A stretch of DNA of 64,000 bases from Streptomyces sp. NBC_00490 (GCF_036013645.1 NZ_CP107870.1:62001-126000), one strand, 5' to 3'; positions 17,316 to 25,656 are shown, counted from the first letter of the stretch. The notes: generated by a model from the sequence alone, not told the origin. Translations and numbers: made by a program.

Positions 17316-18230
17316 TCAGTTCGTTGTGCGGCGGGCCTCTCGGTTGATCGCCCAGGCGTCGGCCACCGGGCCCAGGTGGCCGAGCTTGTCGGGGTTGGTG
17401 ACCGAGCGGATGGTCCGGATGCGGCCGTCGACGATGTCCAGCGTCCAGGTGTTGAGGACCTTGTTGTCCCGGTCGCGCAGGATCGCACCGGGCTGGCCGT
17501 TGAGCTCGCGGGCCTCCACGACGCCGTCCACCCGGGCGAGCGTGGTGACCAGGGAGGCGAGCAGCCGTGCCACGTGGTCGTCGCCGACGACGGTCCTGGC
17601 CAGCTGCGGGCCCTTGCCACCGCCGTCCCCGACCAGCTCCACGTCGGCGGCGAGCAGTTTGCGCAGACTGTCGACGTCGCCTTCCTTCAGGGCGTCGAAG
17701 AACCGCCCGGCGAGCGCCTCGCACTCCTTGCGGTCGGCCTCGAACCGGGGCCGGCCCTCGTCCATGTGCCGACGCGCCCGCACCGCCAACTGGCGGCACG
17801 CCGCCTCCGAACGCCCCACCGCGTCCGCGATCTCCGGGAAGCCGAACGCGAACACCTCCCGCAGCACGAACACCGCCCGCTCCAGCGGAGAGAGCCGTTC
17901 CAGCAGCAACAGGGCCGCCATGGACAGCGATTCGGCGAGCTCCGCGGAGCGTGCCGGGTCCTCGTAGGAGTCGGTGAGCAGGGGTTCGGGCAGCCAGGTC
18001 CCGGCGTAGGTCTCGCGCCGGACGCGGGCCGAGCGCAGCACGTCCATCGAGATCCGGGTCACCGTGGTCGACAGGTAGGCCTTCGCCGACCTGGGCACGG
18101 TCGAGGAGGCGTCCCAGCGCAGCCAGGTGTCCTGAACGGCGTCCTCGGCCTCGCTCACGCTGCCCAGGATGCGGTAGGCGATCGCGAACAGCAGCGGACG
18201 CAGTTCCTCGAACTCCTCGGTCCGTGTCAC
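17316..18230 (-). CDS. ECF41-type RNA polymerase sigma factor with SnoaL-like C-terminal domain
   Basis: A 304-residue sigma factor. Sigma2 (about 1-75, LRPLLFAIAYRILGSVSEAE, AVQDTWLRW) and sigma4 (about 110-165, LSPLERAVFVLREVFAF then EAACRQLAVRARRHM) are followed by a C-terminal SnoaL/NTF2-like domain. It carries both ECF41 hallmarks, WLPEPL between sigma2 and sigma4 and NPDKL in the C-terminal extension, which in this group regulates activity without a separate anti-sigma factor. The usual partner gene (carboxymuconolactone decarboxylase or oxidoreductase) is not adjacent. It converges with the plus-strand ligase-like gene. Confidence 0.94.
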   Translation of the reverse strand: MTRTEEFEELRPLLFAIAYRILGSVSEAEDAVQDTWLRWDASSTVPRSAKAYLSTTVTRISMDVLRSARVRRETYAGTWLPEPLLTDSYEDPARSAELAESLSMAALLLLERLSPLERAVFVLREVFAFGFPEIADAVGRSEAACRQLAVRARRHMDEGRPRFEADRKECEALAGRFFDALKEGDVDSLRKLLAADVELVGDGGGKGPQLARTVVGDDHVARLLASLVTTLARVDGVVEARELNGQPGAILRDRDNKVLNTWTLDIVDGRIRTIRSVTNPDKLGHLGPVADAWAINREARRTTN

Positions 18231-18289
18231 GCGGGCTCCTCCTTTTCTACGGTCCTACGGTCCCGTCCGGCCTGGCGGCTCTTGTCGGG

Positions 18290-19045
18290 TCAGGTCGGCG
18301 CGGGGGTGTCCGCGGTGGACGGGTCCGAGTCCCTCACCCAGCGGATGGTCTGGATCCGCCCGTCGAGGATGTCGAGGGCGAGGGCGCTGAGGACCGTGCC
18401 GTTGCGGTCGCGGAAGACGGCGCCGGGACGGTGGTCCACCTGCCGCGGCTCCAGGGTGACGCCGACCTTGACCAGTGCCGGGACGATCGTGGCGAGGACC
18501 CGGGCGACGTGTTCCGCGCCGGCGATGCGCCGCGGCCAGGCCGGGGCCGTCCCGCCGGCGGCGCTCGCCCTCGACACGGCGGCGGACAGCTGGTGGCACG
18601 CCGCTTCCGAGCAGCCCACGGCGGACGCGATCTGGGCGGGGCCGCATCCGAAGACCTCCCGCAGCACGAACACGGCGCGCTCCAGCGGGTTCAGCCGTTC
18701 CAGCAGCGACAGGGCGACCGTCGGCGGCGCTTCGGCCGGCTCCGGCGGCCGCGGGGGGTCCTGGCGGGAGCGGTGGTGGGGGTTGGCGCCCGGTGAGGGT
18801 TCGGGCAGCCACGGCCCGGGGTGGCGGTCCCGCCGCGGGCGGGGCCGGCGCAGGGCGTCGAGGCAGATCCGGGTGATCGTGGCGGTGAGGAACTCGCGGT
18901 CCGAGGCGGGCTGTTGGGGGGTGGCCTCGTAGTACAGCCAGGCCTGGTGCACCGCGTCCTCGGCCCGGCCCGCGCTGCCCAGCATCCGGTGGGCGATCGA
19001 GAACAACAGGGGCCGCGCCTCCTCGAACGCTTCGATCCGGCTCAT
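18290..19045 (-). CDS. Second ECF41-like sigma factor, divergent C-terminus
   Basis: A 251-residue paralogue of the neighbouring sigma factor. It keeps sigma2 (ARPLLFSIAHRMLGSAGRAE), the linker motif WLPEP, sigma4 (LNPLERAVFVLREVFGCGPA, EAACHQLSAAVSRA) and a shortened SnoaL-like domain ending ALALDILDGRIQTIRWVRDS. The NPDKL motif that closes the first copy is absent; the protein ends in DSDPSTADTPAPT. The gap between the two genes is 59 bases and both read leftward, so tandem duplication with divergence is likely. ATG 19045 has GGAGGGG upstream. Loss of the regulatory motif may leave it constitutively active or non-functional. Confidence 0.85.
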   Translation of the reverse strand: MSRIEAFEEARPLLFSIAHRMLGSAGRAEDAVHQAWLYYEATPQQPASDREFLTATITRICLDALRRPRPRRDRHPGPWLPEPSPGANPHHRSRQDPPRPPEPAEAPPTVALSLLERLNPLERAVFVLREVFGCGPAQIASAVGCSEAACHQLSAAVSRASAAGGTAPAWPRRIAGAEHVARVLATIVPALVKVGVTLEPRQVDHRPGAVFRDRNGTVLSALALDILDGRIQTIRWVRDSDPSTADTPAPT

Positions 19046-19277
19046 GCGGGCCCCTCCTTGGATCCGAGCGGGCGTCAGGCCGCCGACGCCATCGCGCATC
19101 TCACGGTCGGCGGCGGGGTCGGCTTCCTGAGAATGCTCCGCGACGACCGCGCCGGCCCCGCTGTCAGCCGGGGCACCTGTGCGGTGGGGCCTTCGCGTGC
19201 GGCCGTGCCCGGATCGAGCCGGCGGGAGTACGTCGCAGCGGAGGGCTGGGGCCGCGGGACGGACGTCCGCCGACATG

Positions 19278-19311
19278 CCCGCCCGCCTCCGGGGGGAGGG
19301 AGGCGGGCGGG
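19278..19311. terminator. Strong hairpin, probable terminator
   Basis: Perfect 13-bp stem, CCCGCCCGCCTCC at 19278-19290 and its complement at 19299-19311, with an 8-nt loop, in the 398-bp gap between the minus-strand small gene ending at 19444 and the sigma factor starting at 19045. It is well placed to end the long prenyltransferase operon. No T-run follows, as is common in streptomycetes. The rest of this gap (19046-19443) shows no supported gene. Confidence 0.6.
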
Positions 19312-19443
19312 TCGGCGTGCAACTCCACCTTAGGGGCGGCGCGAGTTCATGTCCCGTGCGCGCTACGGGGGTTCGAGCACGGCTGCCGCGGAGGTCGAGG
19401 GTCCGGCGCGGCACCGGGGCCACGCGCCGCTCGCCTCGCATCG

Positions 19444-19710
19444 TCAGTGACGGTCCTGGCCGGCGTAGACCGCGAGGAAGGCGGCGAGCCCGCGCACCGC
19501 GCCGCCGCTCGGGCCGAGCGCGGTGAACGGGACGCTGTGTCCGAGTCCGGCCGACAGCGTGCTGTGTGCCCGCAGCGCGGCGGCCACCAGACGGTCGCCG
19601 CCCGGCGGGCACCGGCCGTGGTCCGGTCCGGCGCCCGCCATGGAGCGGGCCTCGGCCCAGGCCTGAGAGGTGAGGTCGACGGTCCGTGCAGGTGTCGTCG
19701 GAGTCGGCAT
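19444..19710 (-). CDS. Small hypothetical protein
   Basis: An 88-residue ORF with ATG 19710 preceded by GGAGG. The sequence (TVDLTSQAWAEARSMAGAG, then an Ala/Gly/Leu-rich C-terminal half with VAAALRAHSTLSAGLG) has no motif I recognise and no clear membrane segment. It is the last gene of the minus-strand prenyltransferase run but is separated from the P450 gene by a block of 157-bp repeats, so co-transcription is uncertain. It could be a genuine short protein; coding assignment is moderate. Confidence 0.45.
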   Translation of the reverse strand: MPTPTTPARTVDLTSQAWAEARSMAGAGPDHGRCPPGGDRLVAAALRAHSTLSAGLGHSVPFTALGPSGGAVRGLAAFLAVYAGQDRH

Positions 19711-19830
19711 GACGGCCCTCCTCGGCTGGTCGGGGGGGTACGGAGTCGGCTGGTCGGGCGCGGAATCGCCTTCACCGGGGCACGCGAGCGGACGCCCTGG
19801 GCGCGTGAGCGAGCGGCCGGGAGTCGGATG

Positions 19831-20276
19831 CGGACGACCGGGGTACGAAAGCGGCTGGTCGGGTGGGCGAGCGGTCGGGCGGGGTGTACGAGCGACCGAC
19901 CAGCCGGCCTGAGGCGGCAGCGGCTGGTCAAGAAGAGTGTGCGGATGGGGAGTCAGCGCAGTTGGGGGGATCGGGAAGTCAGAAGCGGACGGCCGGGGCA
20001 CGAAAGCGGCTGGTCGGGTGGGCGAGCGGTCAGGCGGGGTGTGCGAGCGGCCGACCCGCCGTGGCTGGGGGTGGCAGCGGCTGGTCAAGAAGAGCGTGCG
20101 GATGGGGAGTCAGCGCAGTTGGGGGGATCGGGAAGTCAGAAGCGGACGACCGGGGTACGAAAGCGGCTGGTCGGGTGGGCGAGCGGTCAGGCGGGGTGTA
20201 CGAGCGGCCGACCCGCCGTGGCTGGGGGTGGCAGCGGCTGGTCGGGAAGAGCGTGCGGGTGGGGAGTCAGCGCGGT
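19831..20276. repeat. 157-bp tandem repeats that include the P450 gene 3' end
   Basis: Two nearly identical 157-bp units, 19922-20078 and 20079-20235, differ at about four positions. A partial third copy (20236-20276) runs into the end of the cytochrome P450 gene and contains its stop codon (20267-20269). A diverged partial copy begins near 19831. The duplicated unit therefore carries the last codons of the P450 gene plus downstream DNA, including repeated GCGGCTGGTCGGG-type blocks. This fills the 556-bp gap between the P450 gene and the small hypothetical gene. All six frames through it look non-coding. Confidence 0.85.
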
Positions 20277-21550
20277 TGCGGGGTCATCAGGAGTCGCTGG
20301 GGGTGCAGGGTGGTGTGGGCGGCCGGGCGGATCCTGGTGCCCGGTGGGAGGGTCAGCTGCCATTCGCGGGTCACCGCGCCGAGCAGGGTCTCGAGTTCCT
20401 TCCAGGCGAACGGCTCCCCGACGCATCCTCGGGCCCCGGCGCCGAAGGGGATGTACGAGGCGTCCTGGGCGGTCGGGCTCGCGGTGAGCCAGCGGTCCGG
20501 GTCGAAGCGGTGCGGGTCCGGGTAGCGGTCGGGGTCCCGGTGCAGCAGGTAGGAGCTGAACATCACGTGCGTGCCCGCGGGGAACGTGCGGTCGCCGAGG
20601 GTGATGTCCGAGAGGGCCTTGCGGCAGGTGATCCACACGGGCGGGTAGAGCCGCAGCACCTCGGCCAGGAACCGCAGGGTGTAGCCGGGCGGACCGTGGC
20701 CGTGGCCGGAGGGGGCGCCCGGGCATCCGCCCGCCGTGCGCGCCAGGTCCTTGAGGACGTACTCCTCGATCTGGGGGTGCTCCGCGAGCACGTACAGGGC
20801 CCAGGACATCACCGATGCCGTGGTGACGGTGGCCGCGATCAGCATCATGACGGCCTCGTCGCAGATCTCGTCCGCGCTCAGCGCGGGGGTGCCGGTCCGC
20901 TCGGCGTCCGACAGGAGTGCCGAGAGGTAGCCCGCCGTGGCGTCGGGACGGTCGGCGAGGCACACGGCGAGCTGGGACCGGAAACCGGTGAAGGCCCTCG
21001 CCAGCCGCCGGGCGGGCCCCCGTTGCAGGGCCGCGCGTCCGTGCAGCGGCTTTCCGATCATCTCCCGGGCCAGGACGGTGAGCTGTTCGACGAGCACGCT
21101 CTCCGTGTCGCCCGGCAGACCGTCGAAGAGGGTGCTCACCGCGATGCCGCTCGCCGCCCGGCACATCGCCGCCTGGACGTCGACGGGCTGTCCGGGACGC
21201 CATGCGGCCACCGCGTCCCGGGCCGTCTTCTCCATGCCGGGGGCGTGGTCGGCGGCCGCCGCCGTGCGCAGATACGGATGCGCCAGTCGCCGGTAGTGCC
21301 GGTGCAGGGCGTCGTCGTCCGCGAGCAGCCCCGCCTTGCTGAGGATCCTGGCCTTCTGGAAGAGCTCGCCCTTGCCGTAGTGCTTGCCGTCCTTGACGAG
21401 GACGCGGCGGACCAGCTCCGGATCCGTGACGAACTCGGCGGCCACGCCGTCCACCGACACGGTGCGGACCGGGCCGCCCTTCAGCAGTCGCTGCATCCGG
21501 CCGAACCGGAACTCCACGGGCCCACGCGCGCTACGCGACGTCGGCGGCAT
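20267..21550 (-). CDS. Cytochrome P450
   Basis: A 427-residue P450 with the haem-ligand signature FGAGARGCVGEPFA, the K-helix ExxR (EVLRLYPP) and the PDRW-type segment (FDPDRW). The I-helix reads AATVTTASVMSW, so the usual acidic residue before the conserved Thr is Val, which may alter proton delivery. Probably it oxidises the prenyl chain or naphthoquinone ring of the meroterpenoid. The start at 21550 overlaps the 3' end of the upstream prenyltransferase gene by 20 bp, suggesting translational coupling. Its 3' end is duplicated downstream as 157-bp repeats. Redox partners are not encoded nearby. Confidence 0.95.
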   Translation of the reverse strand: MPPTSRSARGPVEFRFGRMQRLLKGGPVRTVSVDGVAAEFVTDPELVRRVLVKDGKHYGKGELFQKARILSKAGLLADDDALHRHYRRLAHPYLRTAAAADHAPGMEKTARDAVAAWRPGQPVDVQAAMCRAASGIAVSTLFDGLPGDTESVLVEQLTVLAREMIGKPLHGRAALQRGPARRLARAFTGFRSQLAVCLADRPDATAGYLSALLSDAERTGTPALSADEICDEAVMMLIAATVTTASVMSWALYVLAEHPQIEEYVLKDLARTAGGCPGAPSGHGHGPPGYTLRFLAEVLRLYPPVWITCRKALSDITLGDRTFPAGTHVMFSSYLLHRDPDRYPDPHRFDPDRWLTASPTAQDASYIPFGAGARGCVGEPFAWKELETLLGAVTREWQLTLPPGTRIRPAAHTTLHPQRLLMTPQPR

Positions 21551-22445
21551 GATCGATGGACGGCATCAGGTCCAGTCGGCTGCGCGTGCGGAACCGGTAG
21601 TACGACTGGAGCTTGTAGTACTCCTCGCCCGACGACGTCATGGCCGCGTACACCATCTTGGGATCGTCACGGCCGTAGGCGACGTTCTTCACGAAGTGCT
21701 CGATCTTCGGGCCGAGCCGGGCGGGCAGCGACAGCGGGTCCTGGGTCTTCACGCTGAAGGCGATGCGTTCGATCCGCGGGGAGTCCCAGCTCAGCGTGGC
21801 GTAGAAGCCGAAGGACTTCTCGCAGAACCTGAGCATCTGCTCGCTCGGGTCGGGCATGCCCATGGCGCGGTGCATCGCCAGGACCTCGGACGGCCGGCGC
21901 AGTTCGTCGGGGAATCCGGTGAAGTACAGGTTGACGGTGCCGCCGCGGTAGTCGATCGCGACGACGTCCACCTTCTCGGCGAGGCCGCGGTCGGCGAAGA
22001 AGGCGAAGTTCTCGGTGAGGCTGGGCGGCATCGACGGCAGGTCGCGGAGCTTGGCGAGGCTCTGGGAGCTGCCGCCGGGGAAGTACACCCAGATCTTCCG
22101 GAAGCCGCCGACGATCCCGAAGTCGATGCCGTAACTGTCGATGGGGCAGTGCCGCTGGATGTCGGCGAGCAGGGACTCCGCGGGCCGGCCGGTCTCGGTG
22201 ATGAAGCCGTGGGCGCGGGCGCGGAGGTAGGGGTCGATGCTCCGGGGGAGGGTGAAGCGGCAGTCGAACTCCCCTTCGTGGTGGGAGTTGGTCGCCACCC
22301 GGAAGGCGATGATGGCCTCCGGAAGCGCGTCCTCGTACGCCGCGAGGACGGGCCAGACCTTCTCGCGCGAGCAGGACACGTCGATGAGCGCCGCCGATTC
22401 CTCGACGCCGGCGAAGAGATCCGCCGGCTGCGCGGTTCCCGACAT
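21531..22445 (-). CDS. ABBA-fold aromatic prenyltransferase (NphB/CloQ family), copy 1
   Basis: A 304-residue soluble prenyltransferase resembling NphB. Matching blocks include SYGIDFGIVGGFRKIWVYFP, the RDLPSMPPSLTENFAFFADR region, VAIDYRGGTVNLYFTGFP and the C-terminal SSGEEYYKLQSYYRF. Compared with the other two copies, the FKK of the diphosphate-binding region reads FRK and the following FFPLDDL is replaced by YFPGGSS, so donor or acceptor preference may differ. It transfers an allylic chain (C5, C10 or C15) to an aromatic acceptor such as flaviolin. ATG 22445 has GGAGGA upstream. It sits between the prenyl diphosphate synthase and P450 genes. Confidence 0.93.
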   Translation of the reverse strand: MSGTAQPADLFAGVEESAALIDVSCSREKVWPVLAAYEDALPEAIIAFRVATNSHHEGEFDCRFTLPRSIDPYLRARAHGFITETGRPAESLLADIQRHCPIDSYGIDFGIVGGFRKIWVYFPGGSSQSLAKLRDLPSMPPSLTENFAFFADRGLAEKVDVVAIDYRGGTVNLYFTGFPDELRRPSEVLAMHRAMGMPDPSEQMLRFCEKSFGFYATLSWDSPRIERIAFSVKTQDPLSLPARLGPKIEHFVKNVAYGRDDPKMVYAAMTSSGEEYYKLQSYYRFRTRSRLDLMPSIDHAADVA

Positions 22446-22474
22446 TCTTCCTCCAGGTGTCGTGCTCGGGCGGG

Positions 22475-23548
22475 TCACTTGTTCCGGTAGGCCACGCGCA
22501 GGGCCATGTTCGTCAGCTCGCTGCGCCACACCGGGTCGACGGGCGCGTCGGCGATGGCCGCGCAGCCCTTGTCGACGAGGCCGGCGATGTGCCGTTCGAC
22601 GTCCTCGGGGACGCCGGTGTCCAGCAGCCGGCCGCGTACCTCGTCGGGGGTGTGGCCGGGCTCGGTGATGAGGCCGTGGATGTGGGCGTCGCGCTGCATG
22701 GCCCAGCCGAGGAGCAGGGTCATCTTGTGCTGGCTGAAGTCGAGTCCGGCCGTCTTGCCGGTCTGGGCGGAGTCGCCGAACGCGTCGAGCAGGTCGTCGC
22801 GGAGCTGGAACGCCTCACCGACCGCCTCGCCGTACTCGGCGAGGGCGGGTGCGAGGTCGGCGCGGCCGGCCGCGCTCGCGCCGACGACCAAGGGGCGGTG
22901 GATGGTGTAGCGGCCGGACTTGATCAGGGCGATCAGCCGGGAGAGCGCGGGGTCGACGGAGAACTCGGCGGCCGCGGCGACGTCCATGTACTGGCCGATC
23001 ATCACTTCGGAACGCAGGTGGTGCCATTCGGGGCGGGCCGCGGCCGGAGCCTGGGACATCAGCTCGTCGGAGTAGACCAGGGCCAGGTCACCGACGAGGA
23101 GGGCGACGCCCTCACCGAACCGGCGCGACTCGCCCTGCCAGCCGCGGCTGCGGTGCAGCGTGGCGTGCAGGAGGTGGACGGCGGGCTTGCCGCGCCGGGT
23201 GCGGGAGTCGTCCAGGACGTCGTCGTGGACCAGGGCGGAGATGTGCAGCATCTCCAGGGCCGCGGCGGCCGCCACGATCCCGGGGTCCTCGGGGTCGCCG
23301 CCGGCGGCGAGGTAGCCGGCGAGGCAGAACGCCGGGCGGACGAGTTTGCCGCCCGCCTCGACCAGGTCGGACAGTGCGTCGATGGCGACCACCGCCCGCT
23401 CGTTCACCTCGGCGTAGCGGGCGCGTTCGGCCGCGAGGAAGGAACTGAGCCGCTCCTGGACCCGCTGGAGCAGCTCCTCGACGGTGCGCCGCGCCACGGC
23501 GGCCGATTCCTGGCCCTGGGCGGTCCGGGGGATCACTTCAGTGGTCAC
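22475..23548 (-). CDS. Polyprenyl diphosphate synthase
   Basis: A 357-residue all-trans isoprenyl diphosphate synthase. The first aspartate-rich motif DDVLDD (in HDDVLDDSRTRRG) and the second DDLLD (in QLRDDLLDAFGD) are both present, as is GGKLVRP near the N-terminus. It should join IPP and DMAPP, made by the mevalonate operon at 47-55 kb, into GPP or a longer donor for the prenyltransferases. Product length cannot be settled by eye. The GTG start at 23548 is chosen because AAGGAG lies 7-8 nt upstream. It lies 29 bases before the first prenyltransferase gene, clearly one operon. Confidence 0.93.
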   Translation of the reverse strand: MTTEVIPRTAQGQESAAVARRTVEELLQRVQERLSSFLAAERARYAEVNERAVVAIDALSDLVEAGGKLVRPAFCLAGYLAAGGDPEDPGIVAAAAALEMLHISALVHDDVLDDSRTRRGKPAVHLLHATLHRSRGWQGESRRFGEGVALLVGDLALVYSDELMSQAPAAARPEWHHLRSEVMIGQYMDVAAAAEFSVDPALSRLIALIKSGRYTIHRPLVVGASAAGRADLAPALAEYGEAVGEAFQLRDDLLDAFGDSAQTGKTAGLDFSQHKMTLLLGWAMQRDAHIHGLITEPGHTPDEVRGRLLDTGVPEDVERHIAGLVDKGCAAIADAPVDPVWRSELTNMALRVAYRNK

Positions 23549-23734
23549 GACACATCTCCTTGTGCGGGTGCGGTGCTCGAGCACGTGAGGCGGGGTCAGG
23601 AGGACTCGGCAACGGGTGGGAACGGGGGAGCACCGCCCGCGGAGGGCCCGGGGGCGGTGCGGGTGACGCGGTTCAGGGCGTGTCACCGGTGGGCGGTGGT
23701 ACGGGGCCGAGCGGCAGGGCGGGGCTGGACCGGG

Positions 23735-24199
23735 TCAGCCCAGGTAGCGCTGGATCGTCGGCTTGAGCAGCTGGATCAGTTCCTCGGCCGGTACCGACGC
23801 GATCGGCTCCAGCTTGACGACGTAGCGCATCAGGACGGCGCCCCAGACCTGCCCGGCGGCCGCGTTGATGTTGACCGCCGGCACGCCGAAGGTCTCGGCC
23901 GCCTGGTAGATGTCCATCCCCTCGACGCCGATGGACTTGCCGGCCTGCGCGAAGAGCTGGTTGGCGAGGAAGTGGCGCATCTGCTCCGCGCCTTCCTCGC
24001 CGTTGACCGCGGCCTGGAGGATCCCGAGCAGTTTCGGCCGTACCTCGGGGTTCTCCCACAGCGCGAAGGCCCCGCGGAGCAGGCCCTCGGCCAGGTGTTC
24101 GCGCGACCCGGCGAGCGCGGCCGCGCCGGCCTCGCCGAGTGCGCCGCCCAGCGTGTCCCAGGCGACGCCGCGTTCCTTGGCCTCGATGGCTTCGGACAT
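23735..24199 (-). CDS. TetR C-terminal-domain-only protein, copy A
   Basis: A 154-residue protein aligning by eye with the ligand-binding C-terminal domain of TetR-family regulators: LLRGAFALWENPEVRPKLLG, the central helices, then AGQVWGAVLMRYVVKLEPIA and a final PTIQRYLG. These correspond to the RYVLRxEPLASADPEEL...PTLQRYL end of that domain. The N-terminal HTH is missing altogether, so it cannot bind DNA like a TetR protein. It is a close paralogue of the gene immediately upstream. Both are embedded between prenyltransferase and prenyl-diphosphate-synthase genes, suggesting a biosynthetic, carrier or sequestering role. GAGGAGGGGAC precedes the ATG. Confidence 0.8.
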   Translation of the reverse strand: MSEAIEAKERGVAWDTLGGALGEAGAAALAGSREHLAEGLLRGAFALWENPEVRPKLLGILQAAVNGEEGAEQMRHFLANQLFAQAGKSIGVEGMDIYQAAETFGVPAVNINAAAGQVWGAVLMRYVVKLEPIASVPAEELIQLLKPTIQRYLG

Positions 24200-24213
24200 G
24201 TCCCCTCCTCAGA

Positions 24214-24687
24214 TCACTGTGCTGCGCCCAGGTAGCGGTGGAGCGTCGGGTTGATGAGCTTGATCAGGTCGTCGACCGGTATGGACGCGATCGGCTCCAG
24301 CTTGATGACGTAGCGCATCAGGACGGCGCCCCAGACCTGCCCGGCGGCCGCGCCGAAGTTGACCGGCGGCACACCGAGGAACTCGGCCATCTGGTAGATG
24401 TCCAGGTCGGTGGCGCCGATGGACTTGCCGGCCTGCGCGAAGAGCTGCTCGGCGATGAAGCGGCGCATCTGCTCCGCGCCTTCCTCGCTGTTGACCGCGT
24501 CCTGGAGGATCCCGAGCAGCTTCGGGCGTACCTCCGGGTCCTCCCACAGCGCGAAGGCGGCGCGCAGGGCGCTCTCGGTGAGCTGCTCGCGCGGCCCTTC
24601 GAGGGCGGCCGCGCCGGCCTCGCCGATCACCTCGCCCAGTGTGTCGACGGCGGCACTGCGCTCGTCGATCTCAACGGTTTCGGACAT
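24214..24687 (-). CDS. TetR C-terminal-domain-only protein, copy B
   Basis: A 157-residue paralogue of the neighbouring protein, with long shared blocks (NPEVRPKLLGILQ versus DPEVRPKLLGILQ, GQVWGAVLMRYV, KLEPIAS) and the same PTLHRYLG-type end. It also lacks any HTH. The first 40 residues are acidic (MSETVEIDERSAAVDTLGEV). Differences cluster in the middle helices (ATDLDIYQMAEFLGVPPVNF versus VEGMDIYQAAETFGVPAVNI), which would line the ligand pocket in the TetR fold, so the pair may form a heterodimer or bind different ligands. Only 14 bases separate the genes. Function is unknown. Confidence 0.8.
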   Translation of the reverse strand: MSETVEIDERSAAVDTLGEVIGEAGAAALEGPREQLTESALRAAFALWEDPEVRPKLLGILQDAVNSEEGAEQMRRFIAEQLFAQAGKSIGATDLDIYQMAEFLGVPPVNFGAAAGQVWGAVLMRYVIKLEPIASIPVDDLIKLINPTLHRYLGAAQ

Positions 24688-24720
24688 GACTCCTCCTGGC
24701 GTTCCTCAAGATCCCTGATG

Positions 24721-25656
24721 TCACTGCTCGGCGCGCCAGGCGGCTACGAGCTGTTCGAACGTGGCGGCCAGCGGCAGGTTGTTCCAGAACGAGGCGGGCC
24801 GGCGGAAGTACACGGCGAGCTTGTGGTACTCCTCCTTGCGCGAGATCGTCTCGCCGTAGACGAGGACGCGCGCACCGTCGTACTCGTAGGGGGCGTTCTT
24901 CGCGAATTCCGAGATCTCCGGGAACAGCGTCGTCGGGTACGACTCGGGATTCGGGCTCACCACCGAGAAGCAGATCCGGTCGATGTCCGGGGAGTCCCAG
25001 CTGAAGGTGGGGTAGATCGAGAAGGAGTTCTGGACGAACTCCAGCAGCTCCGGGGTGCTCGGTTCGGGCAGTCCGGTGTCGCCGAGCACCGAAAGAACGG
25101 TCTTCTCGTCGAGGCCCCCGGCCATGAAGTAGATGTTCACGGTCTTCTTGGTGTAGTCGATCCCCACGATCGACACACGCTTTTCCAGACCGATGTCCGC
25201 GAAGGTGCGGGCGTGCTCGGCCAGGCTGCTCGGCATGGACGGGAGTGAGGCGAGGACCGAAAGGTCGCCCAGGTCGTCCAGGGGGAAGAAGATGTACGTC
25301 TTCTTGAAGCCGCCGACGACTCCGCACTCGATGCCGTAGAAGGTGACAGCGGAGCTCTCGAGGATCTCCGGGATCAGGTTGGCGACGGGGTGGTCGGTCT
25401 TCTCGATCCAGCCCTCCCGCACGGCTATGTCGTACGGGTCGCCCGCCTCGAGGGGCACGGTGAAGTTGTAGTCGATGTCGCCCCGGTGACGCTCGCCGCC
25501 GGCCATGGCGAGGACGACCAGGGACTCTTCCGAGACCCCGTCGCCGAACGCGTCCAGGACCGAGCGGACCTTGTCCCGGGGGACGTCGATGTCCAGCAGG
25601 CCGGACGCTTCCTCGATCGCGGAATACACGGCTTCCGCTTTTTCTGACACGGACAT
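24721..25656 (-). CDS. ABBA-fold aromatic prenyltransferase (NphB/CloQ family), copy 2
   Basis: A 311-residue prenyltransferase. GDIDYNFTVP, GGFKKTYIFFPLDDLGDLSV, GIDYTKKTVNIYF and RKEEYHKLAVYFRR follow the NphB pattern, including the Lys-rich FKKTY segment used for diphosphate binding in that family. The start ATG at 25656 is preceded by GGAGGATCA. It lies directly between a methyltransferase gene and the TetR-fold pair, in the same direction. Acceptor and donor cannot be predicted; it shares more motif detail with copy 3 than with copy 1. Confidence 0.93.
   Translation of the reverse strand: MSVSEKAEAVYSAIEEASGLLDIDVPRDKVRSVLDAFGDGVSEESLVVLAMAGGERHRGDIDYNFTVPLEAGDPYDIAVREGWIEKTDHPVANLIPEILESSAVTFYGIECGVVGGFKKTYIFFPLDDLGDLSVLASLPSMPSSLAEHARTFADIGLEKRVSIVGIDYTKKTVNIYFMAGGLDEKTVLSVLGDTGLPEPSTPELLEFVQNSFSIYPTFSWDSPDIDRICFSVVSPNPESYPTTLFPEISEFAKNAPYEYDGARVLVYGETISRKEEYHKLAVYFRRPASFWNNLPLAATFEQLVAAWRAEQ

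Noticed and set aside
19447..21757. Long plus-strand ORFs through the 157-bp repeats and opposite the P450 gene
   Set aside because: Repeat-derived and antisense frames with Arg/Gly-rich composition and no motif; the P450 on the minus strand is certain.
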